Positions 1-8,197 of a DNA stretch of 64,000 nt are shown here, piece after piece; the first letter of the stretch is position 1; each line of letters begins with the position of its first letter. Position numbers and translations under genes: made by a program. Below the pieces are notes generated by a model. That model was not told the DNA's origin, did no database searches, and saw nothing but the letters and a program-made list of their open reading frames with translations. Source of the DNA: Auraticoccus cholistanensis (GTDB lineage Bacteria > Actinomycetota > Actinomycetes > Propionibacteriales > Propionibacteriaceae); assembly GCF_009742705.1 (NCBI RefSeq), contig NZ_WPCU01000004.1, forward strand, positions 636,655-700,654. Direction: 5' to 3'.

Positions 1-2232
1 GATCAGGAACGAGTAGGTGACCTCGTCCCCGACCTCCACCCCCTGGGCGGGTGAGACCGACTTGGTGAGCGTGAGCTCGGGGTCCTGCGGCGTGGGCACG
101 ACGGCGGTCGAGGGGGTCGGGTCGGGCAGCTCGGTGCCCGGAGGTGGCGTGCCGGTGGCGGTGACGGTGTTGGTCACCTCACCGGCGTCGATGTCGGCCT
201 GGGTGAGGGTGTAGGTGGCGGTGTTGGTCACCTCGCCGGCGTCGACGTCGGCCTGGGTGAGGGTGTAGGTCGCGGTGCAGACGACCTCGGCCCCCGGGGC
301 CAGGGACACCGGGCTGCCCGGGCAGGACGCGACGGGCGCGGTGCCGGTGCCGGAGAACTGCTCCTCGACGACCTCGACGCCGCTCAGCGGGGCGTCACCG
401 GTGTTGCGCACCTGGAAGGAGTAGCTGACCTGGTCGCCGGCGTCGGGGCCGTCGCCGTCGAGGTCGACCACCTCGCTGACGGACTTGGTCAGGGCGATGC
501 CGGGGGTCAGGGCCTCGTTGGTGATGGTGCAGGCGTAGCGGTCGCCCCGACCCGCCGTGGGCAGGGTCCAGCTGGGTGCCGTGCCCATCACCGGCACGGC
601 CACCCCGGTGACGGTGTTGCTGCAGATGATCTGCGGGGCCTGGTAGTCCGCGAGCGTCCCCGGCCCGGCGGCCAGCCGCTCCGAGACCGTGTAGTTGATG
701 CCGGGGGCTGCGATCACCTGACGGGTGCTGACCCCGCTGGCGGTCCCGCTGGTGGTCGCCGAGGCGACGGTGAGCGGGCCGAGGGAGATGCTGACGGCGA
801 ACTGGTCGCCGGGGTAGGCCCGCGAGCGGAGGTTCTTGGTCACCTGGAGCGTCGGGCCGAGGTCGAGGGTCACCCGGTGGTCCTCGACCTCGCCGGAGCG
901 GGCCAGGGACGTCGGCCCGGCCAGGTCGGCCGGGTCCTGGGCGAGCCGGAGCCGCATGAAGGTCGAGGAGCCGACCGGCTGGCCGACCACGGAGTCGGGG
1001 ATGCTCGGCCAGGTCACCGTGGCGGTCCCGCCGGCGCAGGTGCTGGTGCCGGAGCGCTCCCCGGCGTCCAGGAAGTCGCCGTCGACGTTCCAGTCGATCC
1101 ACCCGGCCACCGAACCGCCGGCCGGTCCGCAGGCGACGGTGGCGGAGTAGGAGGACCCGACCGCGCCGGTGACGGACGTGCCGCTGCGCAGGCCGTCCTC
1201 GTCGTCGGCAGGCCCGAACACTCCGTTGCCGCTGGCGTCGTCACCGGTGGCGTCGGCCGAGGATGAGGCGGCGGTCTCGGGGTCGAGGTTCGCCCCCATC
1301 CGGATCGCCGGCGGGGCCGCGGTGCCTAGCGCGAAGGTGGTGTCGGACACCCGCGTGGGGACGCCCGCCGCGAGGGTGCCGCCGTTGAAGCCGAAGGATC
1401 CCAGGTGGGCGGCGTCGCCGTAGTTGGCCGGGGCGTCGCCGTGGTCGGCGGCGAGCACGACACCGAGGGCGACGGCGGACTTGCCGCCACCGCGCAGCCC
1501 GACCCGGGCGCTGGTCGAGCCCTCCATGAAGGCGACCGCGGCCGGGCCGCTGGTGCAGAGCGCGGTGGCGGGTCCGGCCAGGGTGAGCTCGTTCGTGGCA
1601 CTGCGGGTCGCCACCGTGGAGGCGGTGCAGCCGGGGGTGCGGTAGCGGTCGATGATCCGCCAGGTGGCGTCACCGACCGGGTCGGCGGTGACGTACTCGG
1701 CGCCTCCACTCTGCTCGGCGTCGGCCACGACGAGACCGGCCAGCGGTACCGGCGTGCCGGAAAGCGTGGCCGAGCAGCTGAAGTCGAACTCGACCAGGGC
1801 GCCCTGTGCCCAGTTGGACAGGGCGTTGACCAGGGTGTTGCTGGCTCCGGTGCCGCCGACGTTGTACATCTCGTCCAGGGCGTCGCCTCCCCAGTTGCCG
1901 GGCCGGTAGGCCTGCAGGAAGGGCGAGGTCTGGCCGGGCTGGGTGCTGGTGATGCGGCTGGTGGTGCAGGTCACCACCAGCGGCTGGCCGCCCACGATGC
2001 GGCTGCTGGTGCCCGTGAAGCCCCCGTTGGGCAGGTTCTGGTTGTTGCTGCCCCAGACCACCCAGTCGATGGCCTCCAGGAAGCGTCCGGCGCCGCCGGT
2101 GGCGACCGCGGCCTCCGCCTGCGGTGCCGCGCCGACCAGCACGGTGAGGCCGGCGAGCAGGACCGCGAGCGTGCCGGCCACCCCCCGGCGGGCGACGGCT
2201 CGACGGCGGGAACGAGTGCTTCTGGACAGCAT
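1..2232 (-). CDS. Secreted surface protein with GEVED-like and DUF11/DUF7507-type repeat domains (3' end outside window)
   Basis: The frame is open from ATG at 2232 to the window edge, giving at least 744 residues. The N-terminus is an Arg-rich segment plus a hydrophobic stretch ending near AAPQAEA, a Sec signal peptide of about 40 residues. A DHGDAPANYGDA motif followed by AGWIDWNVDGDFLDAGE is typical of GEVED/CshA-like domains. After this come repeats with the LTKSVS...DGPDAGDQVSYSF pattern and TYTLTQADVDAGEVTNT, typical of DUF11/DUF7507 (Ig-like) repeats. Such proteins are exported and usually end in a wall or membrane anchor, which would lie left of the window. Its role is probably adhesive or structural; no enzymatic motif is visible. 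The family assignment comes from motifs read by eye. Confidence 0.85.
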   Translation of the reverse strand, partial: MLSRSTRSRRRAVARRGVAGTLAVLLAGLTVLVGAAPQAEAAVATGGAGRFLEAIDWVVWGSNNQNLPNGGFTGTSSRIVGGQPLVVTCTTSRITSTQPGQTSPFLQAYRPGNWGGDALDEMYNVGGTGASNTLVNALSNWAQGALVEFDFSCSATLSGTPVPLAGLVVADAEQSGGAEYVTADPVGDATWRIIDRYRTPGCTASTVATRSATNELTLAGPATALCTSGPAAVAFMEGSTSARVGLRGGGKSAVALGVVLAADHGDAPANYGDAAHLGSFGFNGGTLAAGVPTRVSDTTFALGTAAPPAIRMGANLDPETAASSSADATGDDASGNGVFGPADDEDGLRSGTSVTGAVGSSYSATVACGPAGGSVAGWIDWNVDGDFLDAGERSGTSTCAGGTATVTWPSIPDSVVGQPVGSSTFMRLRLAQDPADLAGPTSLARSGEVEDHRVTLDLGPTLQVTKNLRSRAYPGDQFAVSISLGPLTVASATTSGTASGVSTRQVIAAPGINYTVSERLAAGPGTLADYQAPQIICSNTVTGVAVPVMGTAPSWTLPTAGRGDRYACTITNEALTPGIALTKSVSEVVDLDGDGPDAGDQVSYSFQVRNTGDAPLSGVEVVEEQFSGTGTAPVASCPGSPVSLAPGAEVVCTATYTLTQADVDAGEVTNTATYTLTQADIDAGEVTNTVTATGTPPPGTELPDPTPSTAVVPTPQDPELTLTKSVSPAQGVEVGDEVTYSFLI
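170..277 (-). repeat. 54-bp in-frame tandem duplication inside the surface protein gene
   Basis: Positions 170-223 and 224-277 are the same 54 bp twice, with 3 differences (51/54 identical). They encode TYTLTQADVDAGEVTNTA and TYTLTQADIDAGEVTNTV in direct succession. The normal domain has this strand once per repeat, so this is an 18-residue internal duplication at a domain end. Confidence 0.9.
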
Positions 2233-2631
2233 GGAGCCCACTTCCGTGTCAGGCCCCCGCCCAGTCCACGCCCGCGCCGGTCGGCTCGGGCGAGCACACT
2301 CTGTCACCGCCCGGGAGTCCTTGCCAAGACTCGGCGGGTCGCTGGGCAGAATGGCGTCGGACGGGCGTTGGCCGTCGTCCCCGGCTGTGGAAGGACCCCT
2401 CCGGCCGAGGCCGGGTCGGCGGCGGTGCCGTACTCGTGGGGAAGATCTCGCCGACACGTCCTCCACGAGGTCTTCCAGGGTTCGCAAAGGGCCGCTGGAC
2501 GAGACCACCAGCATCGCCGAGTCGGTAGGGCAGGGCCTGCGGCTGCACCTCCTCCCGCTACCCGGTCGTGGACACGTCGATCGACGACATCATCGAGGCG
2601 GCCGCAGGGGACCCGGAGGAGCCGGTGCTGC
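2233..2631. other. Intergenic stretch, no gene recognised
   Basis: This 399-bp gap separates the surface-protein start from the terC stop, both on the minus strand. It should hold the surface-gene promoter. A short plus-strand reading near 2563-2637 (VVDTSIDDIIEAAAG) looks protein-like but has a TAG just upstream and no ribosome site. I see no convincing gene or terminator. Confidence 0.5.
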
Positions 2632-3654
2632 TCATGACAGCTCCTTCTCGGTGTCGCGGATCTGGTCGGTGTGGTCGGTGTCGGGACGCTGCTGGTCCCC
2701 ACGGGTCTTCAGCAGGCTGGCCACGGTGGCGACGGTGATGGTCGCGGCGATGAAGAGCAGCGAGAACCAGATGGGGATCTCGGGCGCCCACCCGAACGGC
2801 TGGCCGCCGTTGAGGAAGGACAGCTCGTTGACGTGCAGCGCGTGCAGGACGAGCTTCACCCCGATGAAGGCGAGGATGACCGCCAGCCCCTGGGCCAGGT
2901 AGACCAGGCGCTCGAGCAGCCCGCCGATGAGGAAGTACAGCTGCCGCAGCCCCATCAGGGCGAACGCGTTGGCGGTGAAGACGATGTAGGCCTCGCTGGT
3001 GAGCCCGTAGATGGCGGGGATGGAGTCGAGGGCGAAGACGAGGTCGACGAAGCCGATGGCGATGATGGTGAGCAGCAGGGGGGTGGCCCACCGCCGACCG
3101 TCCTGACGGACCGTGAGCCGGTCCCCGTGGTACTCCTCGGTGACGGGCAGCACGCGCCGGACGAGGTGCATCAGCCGGCTGTCGGCGGGGTTGCCCTGGT
3201 GGCCACCTCTCGCCTGCTGGACGGCCAGCAGCAGCAGGAACCCGCCGAAGATGTAGAAGACCCACGAGAAGTTCTCGATCAGCGCGGCGCCGACGGCGAT
3301 GAACGCGCCGCGCATGATGAGCGCGATGACGATGCCGATCATCAGCACCTTCTGCTGGTACATCCGCGGGACCGCGAAGGCGCTCATGACGATGAGAAAC
3401 ACGAAGAGGTTGTCGACCGACAGGGCCTTCTCGGTGAGGTAGCCGGCGAAGTACTCCCCGCCGTAGGTCCAGCCCGAGACGACGCCGACCCCGACGCCGA
3501 ACAGCAGGGCCAGACCGATGTAGAAGACCGACCAGCGGGCGGACTCACCCAGCGTGGGTTCGTGCGGCTTGCGGACGTGGGCGTAGAACTCGTAGACGAA
3601 GAAGGCGATCGTGACGGCGATGGTGACGGCCCAGACGAGCAGGGTGACGTTCAA
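2632..3654 (-). CDS. TerC family integral membrane protein (probable manganese exporter)
   Basis: The 340-residue product starts at TTG 3654, five bases after an AGGAG site; the upstream frame is open but contains the leader RNA. It has seven or more hydrophobic segments. The conserved acidic membrane motifs of TerC are present: SVDNLFVF (Asp81) and ALDSIPA (Asp210). TerC proteins such as Alx, MeeF and MeeY export Mn(II) and some help metallate secreted enzymes. The usual length is 300-350 residues, so this copy is complete. It stands alone between the surface protein and the island. A yybP-ykoY-like leader lies directly upstream, which supports the Mn role. The exact TerC subgroup cannot be told from sequence. 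Confidence 0.88.
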   Translation of the reverse strand: MNVTLLVWAVTIAVTIAFFVYEFYAHVRKPHEPTLGESARWSVFYIGLALLFGVGVGVVSGWTYGGEYFAGYLTEKALSVDNLFVFLIVMSAFAVPRMYQQKVLMIGIVIALIMRGAFIAVGAALIENFSWVFYIFGGFLLLLAVQQARGGHQGNPADSRLMHLVRRVLPVTEEYHGDRLTVRQDGRRWATPLLLTIIAIGFVDLVFALDSIPAIYGLTSEAYIVFTANAFALMGLRQLYFLIGGLLERLVYLAQGLAVILAFIGVKLVLHALHVNELSFLNGGQPFGWAPEIPIWFSLLFIAATITVATVASLLKTRGDQQRPDTDHTDQIRDTEKELS

Positions 3655-3678
3655 CAAGACTCCTGGCGTTGTGGTCAG

Positions 3679-3780
3679 CGCCAAGGTCTTCCCCGTCCCC
3701 GTGCGACCGGAGACCGGCGGCCCGGGATGCGATGCGCACATCCGTAGTGACGAGCCGACCGAGCTGGAGTACTCCCCTTG
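3679..3780 (-). promoter_or_regulatory. Probable yybP-ykoY (Mn2+) riboswitch upstream of terC
   Basis: Read on the minus strand, the leader has AAGGGGAGTACTCC (3779-3766), then TCGTCACTACG, a GC-rich hairpin arm (CCGGGCCGCCGGT) and finally GGGAAGACCTTGGC ending near 3680. These blocks, in this order, match the yybP-ykoY consensus, a Mn(II) sensor common upstream of TerC genes. It ends about 25 bases before the TTG start. Recognition is by memory of the consensus; a covariance-model scan (RF00080) was not possible here. Confidence 0.72.
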
Positions 3781-3898
3781 CGATCCGGAAGAGTACCTGA
3801 CCCGATCCAGTGCCCGCTCCGGCGAGCGCCTGCCCGGCCGCCGGACGCCTCGGTGCCAGCAGGGCGCTGATGACCGGCGGTGTGGGAATCCGGTCGTG

Positions 3899-3935
3899 GT
3901 GGGCCCCGTGGGGATGGAACCCACAACCCGCGGAT
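3899..3935 (-). repeat. Left attachment site: duplicated 3' end of tRNA-Lys
   Basis: This 37-bp segment matches 15204-15240 at 36 of 37 positions, the mismatch being at 3916. It covers the acceptor 3' strand, T-arm and part of the anticodon stem of the tRNA-Lys, but no tRNA 5' half follows, so it is a fragment left by integration rather than a gene. Confidence 0.9.
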
Positions 3936-4031
3936 CTGTTGCTGCGCCTAGGGCCACTGGCGACCTCCGAAGCAATCTGCGGGTGAGTGCCTGCCCCGTT
4001 CGGTCCAGGGTGACCTCAGTTGACGTGCATT

Positions 4032-4056
4032 AGTCCCCACATGAGTCCCCACGAGG
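4032..4056. repeat. Candidate left arm-type integrase sites (paired AGTCCCC)
   Basis: Two AGTCCCC heptamers start 12 bp apart (4032 and 4044), followed by GAGG. The same arrangement with the same spacing and trailing GAGG occurs at the other end of the island (15137-15161). Paired direct repeats just inside both att sites are what arm-binding sites of a tyrosine integrase look like. Function is inferred from position only. Confidence 0.55.
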
Positions 4057-4099
4057 TTGGTGGGTTGAGCCACGAGCGACCGGGCGGTCAAGGGCGCGC

Positions 4100-5082
4100 T
4101 TACGAACCAAAACGCTTCGCCCTCAGTTCATCTGGGCTGATGATCGGGCGGTGTTGGTGTAAGACCCGGTGGCAAGTAGGGCAGAGGAGGGCGAGGTCGT
4201 TCAAGCCAGTGACGCTTTCGCCGAGCTGGTGTAGTGGTACGACGTGGTGGACATCGATTACGCCCTCGATGCCGTAGGCCTCCGATGAGTCGAAGTCGCA
4301 GACCTCGCAGGCGAGGCGACCGGTCGTCCTGAGGACTGCTGCCCCCTTCTTGGCGACCAACTTGCGGTCCCGTTCGTAGCGACGGTGCTCTCGGAACAGG
4401 ATGCGCCCCTCCGGAGCCTCGTACTCCTCCTCTTCGCCGGTGTCTGTCGGGGCATCGTCGGTCGCACCTTTGACCCGTATGAGGGCCACCGCGTGCGCCA
4501 GCTCGTCCGGCCGCTGGGACCAGTCTGTCCAGACCTTCTTGTCGCGGGCCCACCGTGGTCCATGCCCCGACTCTGGCGCGATGGGTCGATCGAGGAGAAG
4601 TTGTGAAGCTTGAGCGCGACGCCCAAGGGGTTGCGGAAGCGCGGTCGGGCCCGAATCGTGGCGGGGAAGACGCGGAGCGATCGGAGTTCCGTGCTGAGGT
4701 CGGTGACGACCTTGGTTGTGGGGCTGTAGGAGATCCGGCCTCGAGTGCGTAGGTACAGGTCGAGAGCGAGCATCAGCTCGTCGATGGACCAGTCGGGCAG
4801 GCTGACTGGACGGGTGACGCGGAACCCGAGCCTCTCGAGACGGTTGGCGACGGTGCTGTCACCGCCCGAGAAGGCGTCAGCCTTCAACAGCACGCCGTGC
4901 TGGTAAAGGTGAGCGACACCCGCCACCGCCTTCGAGTCGTACTGCTTGTTCTCGAATACCACGAAGTACTCCTTGGCGGGCGCGAAGCCATACTTCTTGA
5001 GGAACGCATCTCGGCCGCTCTCCTCGAACTCCGCTATCGCGTGACGAACGGCTTCGGGGTCGGACAAGTCTGCGAGCGCCAT
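4100..5082 (-). pseudogene. McrA-like HNH endonuclease, frameshifted
   Basis: The N-terminal part starts at ATG 5082 (MALADLSDPEAVRHAI) and contains the KEYFVVFENKQYDSKAVAGVAH block seen in ScoMcrA-like type IV restriction enzymes and related HNH proteins. The C-terminal part lies in a different frame and has a full HNH zinc site: CEVC, DVHHVVPL, LNDLALLCPTCH and H. The frames join cleanly if one G is restored in the GGG run near 4549-4552: DHGG passes into ARDKKVWTDWSQRPDEL. The span is 983 nt, one short of 328 codons. Such enzymes cut modified or phosphorothioated phage DNA. As written the gene is broken by a 1-base deletion; a sequencing error in a G run is possible. Confidence 0.8.
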
Positions 5083-5733
5083 GACGCAAGAGCCTAATGC
5101 TAGGGGCGGCCCGGGAGCAGGACGGCCGCTACTGAGAGGCGAATGACAGCGGCGGCGCACGTCCTCCACCCGGCTCATGAGGAGCCGACGGGTCTTGAAC
5201 GCCAGCTGTCGTCGCTGCCAGCAGGCGATACACCAGGTTGAAGTCACTGGAAGTTGCCGACGCCTTGGACAGGAGGGCTGGCCCCCCGACCGGGGGAAAC
5301 CTCACCGCAGGCGTTACGAATTGGTGCCCCCTCGCTTTCCAACTCCGTAGGTGCCTGTGCGGTGCCGTATACGCAGGTCCAGGCGGCGCCGTGTGTCCGG
5401 GCGAACGGTGCTGAACGCCGACGACTGAGACCAAAGTGAGACCGATGCGCGAAGCGACCACCTGATCCGTAGGTCGAAGAAGCGCTCGTGAGCGTTTGCC
5501 CTCGCCTATTTGGCCCTGCTCCGCGCTCGTGATCGTCTGCCTGAGTCCATGGGTCCGTCAGCCGTGGCTGTCACCGTTGCTGTCAGCGCGAACCATCTGG
5601 GGGACGCGGCCGGGACCGCACAGTGCCGGTGGTGACGCCGAGCTCGATGGTTCAGTGGCGACGCGACCCAGGCGCCGCGCTGAACCGTGCGCGTCTCGTA
5701 TGCTGCAACGCAAGGCCACAGGAGGTTGCAGGC
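5083..5733. other. Island intergenic stretch, no gene recognised
   Basis: About 650 bp with only short, poorly protein-like frames on both strands. It contains the upstream region of the HNH gene and of the disrupted gene that begins near 5734. I see no repeats, tRNA or terminator. Confidence 0.5.
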
Positions 5734-6701
5734 GTGCCCACTAACTCTTTTCGACTATTCTTGGTGTCGTTGCATGACGGGCAGGTTCGGAAGCCGCAGA
5801 AGTTCTCCGACGCAGCTGCGCGATTGTAACGCCGCGTCCTAACGTGGACTATCGTGATCAAATTTGCGCAGATGTAGCCTCCGCCGCAAGCAGTACCTTC
5901 GCTTTTGGCAAGACAAGCGACGAGACGGGCGACGATGCACCGACCGTGCGGTGATGGTGTTCTGGCGGACCCCACCGGATCACAGCCCGACGTGCCGATG
6001 AGGGGTCTTGCGAACTACACGGGTACCGAGCCGTGCTGTACGCGCGAGATGATGACAACAGGGGGCTGCTGGCAGTTGAGGTAAGAGGTCGCTTTTGCCC
6101 GAAAGAACAGATAGTACGGGCGCTCCGGAAAGCCAGCGACGTTCCATGGTCCTTGATATTGCATAAGGGTGTCGCGGACAAGGTCGCTGTCCTGGCTTAT
6201 ATCGAGCGAGCTGAACCACAGTCTATTGAGTTTCTTGAGTACGGCATTGCAAGTGACGGGCAACGCCAGCCTCCAAGGCGAAAGTCGCTGAAGGTCATGG
6301 AGATGAGTTCGGGCTTTCTGTCCAAGGTGCGGAACGAGTTGAAGACCTGGCCGACGCTGGGAGCGGGCAAGAAAACCTCAGCTGTCGCGAAGGCTATGAA
6401 ACAGTTCGTCTTGACCGAAACAGTGGCTATCGATTTTGATGATGTTGCTGTTGAGGTAGACGACGGCAACATGCAGAGACGACTAACGCCGCGAACCGAT
6501 TATTCACGGTTCACGTACTCTCTCGGCGACGACCTCGTTGACGATGACGTGTTCTTTCGGGAGGCGGAGGCTGCTTGCGCGCAGCTAATAGCCGACGTGC
6601 AATCCCTTGCGGAAGAGGATTCGAGGAGTAGGCTGTCTACCTGGTCGTCGGGAGGGATAACCAATGCTGGACCGCTTCAATGTGGGTCCGTTGCTTCGTG
6701 A
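5734..6701 (+). pseudogene. Disrupted island gene of unknown function (frameshift plus stop), with an intact 3' part from 6033
   Basis: A GTG at 5734, eight bases after AGGAGG, opens a protein-like frame (VPTNSFRLFLVSLHDGQ) that ends at TAA 5827. In the next frame, NVDYRDQICADVAS... runs to TGA 5952. After this the same frame continues as ELHGYRAVLYARDDDNRG and stays open to 6701. The three pieces read as one soluble protein of about 320 residues broken by one frameshift and one nonsense codon. An alternative reading is a 222-residue protein from GTG 6033, but no ribosome site precedes it. The product is acidic and soluble with no motif I recognise. GC is well below the flanks. It overlaps the next gene by 38 bp, so they form a pair. 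Confidence 0.5.
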
Positions 6702-7341
6702 TCACGTTCGTTCTACGTGGGACTTACGGTACGAGCGGCCTGACTGGGTAGCGCGCTTCGCGCTTCTGGGAGTGCCTGTAGTCGCCGGCGCCGTGAGCTG
6801 GGTGATTGGTTGGGAGATCGGCCGCCCGGAGTTTTTGGCTCCCGTAGCCGGATTGCTGTCGGGCGCCCTCTTTGGCGCTGTGGGTCAACTTTTCTCCATC
6901 CGGGCGCGCATTGCAGATAGCGTAAGTTTGTCTTCCAATGGGCGCCTAAGGTCTCACTTTCGCGAATCGGTTAGTGGGTTACTCCTGGCTTCCCTAAGCT
7001 CTCTGCTATTGGCATTACTGTCCGCGGTACTTGCGCTTTTCACTGCTTCAAGCAGCGGAGTGGATCCGATCACTGGACTGATTGCGACGTGGCGACACCA
7101 AGTTCTGCTTGCAGGTACTGCCGTCTGCGTCTTCCTCGTGAGCTTCACTCTCATTCTGTTTTGGAAGATGATCCGTCGGCTCTACACCAGCTATCTTGAG
7201 GCTTTCGAAGGCGGTCAGTATCTTGATACCGACAGAGCCCGCATGCTGCAGGGCAGGCAGCTCTCGCGGATGGACGGGGAAAGTTCGTTGTCATCGTCGC
7301 GGCCGGCAGGAGGTGAGCCGAGGAAGCCAAGCAGTTCGTAG
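6664..7341 (+). CDS. Island membrane protein, four predicted TM segments
   Basis: The 225-residue product begins at ATG 6664 after a good GGAGGG site. Hydrophobic segments lie at roughly residues 32-50, 56-76, 104-125 and 144-168, in two hairpins, followed by a Ser- and Arg-rich cytosolic tail. No enzymatic or transporter motif is recognised. It overlaps the end of the preceding soluble gene by 38 bp in another frame, suggesting translational coupling. A soluble protein plus a small multi-TM protein is a layout shared by several phage-defence pairs, but nothing in the sequence proves that role. Codon use is lower in GC than in the chromosomal genes, which indicates transfer. Confidence 0.7.
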   Translation: MLDRFNVGPLLRDHVRSTWDLRYERPDWVARFALLGVPVVAGAVSWVIGWEIGRPEFLAPVAGLLSGALFGAVGQLFSIRARIADSVSLSSNGRLRSHFRESVSGLLLASLSSLLLALLSAVLALFTASSSGVDPITGLIATWRHQVLLAGTAVCVFLVSFTLILFWKMIRRLYTSYLEAFEGGQYLDTDRARMLQGRQLSRMDGESSLSSSRPAGGEPRKPSSS

Positions 7342-7381
7342 CGCCGCCCATGCTTCCGCTGGGCGAACTGCGCGACCGAGG

Positions 7382-8101
7382 TCATGGCCTGGTGCAGGGA
7401 GGAAGTCGTTCAGGCGTCACGGCATCGGGCATAGTTTGCAAGTACCAGTCCTGCCGGCCGCTGCATACTTCGCGGTCCAGCAACTTGTTGTTGCGGACGT
7501 ATTGGACTATGCGGGGCCTGTCGAGAAGTATCACCGCCTCTCCTTCACCTTCACGGAGCACGTAAGCCACAATGGTGGAACCCTTCTCGAAACGGAGATT
7601 CTCTGTTGGCATCCAAGCGATGCCAACCATGGCTGCGCCGACGAGCTGAGGCAGTAGTGCTACAAACAAAAACTCGTAGCGCGTGAGAGTGAACTTCCCC
7701 GAGTCTGTGCTGTAGGGAATACCGAACCATCTTGCCAACAGGGCGGCCAAAGCACCGGCTAGAACGGCCAAACCCAACTGAAATACGGGCAATGCGACAA
7801 CTGCAAACAGCAACAATGTAAAGGTGGTTAGCACAATAACAAGGTTGGTGCCTTCTCGTCGAGCTATTCGAGCAAATAGGTACATCAAGGCCACCTGTAG
7901 CAAGATGGCTAGGACAGTCGGGAGGGTGGCCATAGCCGCCCCTATCAGCACGGTCGAAGTGCTTACGTTATGAACGACGGCGAGCGCGACCTCGGGATGC
8001 CATCGACTGAACGCCAGCACGTTGATCGCGGTGGCGAAGATCGCAGCGAAGCCGACGAGCAGCCCTAGATGGTCCTGCCACGGGGGAATGGTTATGCGCA
8101 C
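7382..8101 (-). CDS. Island membrane protein of unknown function
   Basis: The 239-residue product starts at GTG 8101, eight bases after AGGG. About five hydrophobic segments fill residues 12-165, including a long LTTFTLLLFAVVALPVFQ-type segment. The C-terminal 70 residues are soluble and basic-acidic mixed (EGEGEAVILLDRPRIVQYV) and may be a small cytosolic domain. It is convergent with the membrane gene at 6664-7341, separated by 40 bp. Base composition is low in GC as for the neighbours. I do not recognise the family. Confidence 0.65.
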   Translation of the reverse strand: MRITIPPWQDHLGLLVGFAAIFATAINVLAFSRWHPEVALAVVHNVSTSTVLIGAAMATLPTVLAILLQVALMYLFARIARREGTNLVIVLTTFTLLLFAVVALPVFQLGLAVLAGALAALLARWFGIPYSTDSGKFTLTRYEFLFVALLPQLVGAAMVGIAWMPTENLRFEKGSTIVAYVLREGEGEAVILLDRPRIVQYVRNNKLLDREVCSGRQDWYLQTMPDAVTPERLPPCTRP

Positions 8102-8197
8102 CTATGGACCCTAACTGCCGCAAGGACCGGCCGGCAGCGAGCGCCAGCGAGCGAGGACACGGACCGCAGCGGTGGCGCGGCGGAGCCGCGCTCTTGA

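Noticed and set aside
2563-2637. Protein-like plus-strand stretch VVDTSIDDIIEAAAG upstream of the terC stop
   Set aside because: A TAG lies a few codons upstream, there is no ribosome site, and it turns Arg/Cys-rich at once; at most a relic.
3897-3940. Second tRNA gene at the left island end
   Set aside because: Only the 3' part of tRNA-Lys is present; the 5' half, D-arm and anticodon loop are missing.
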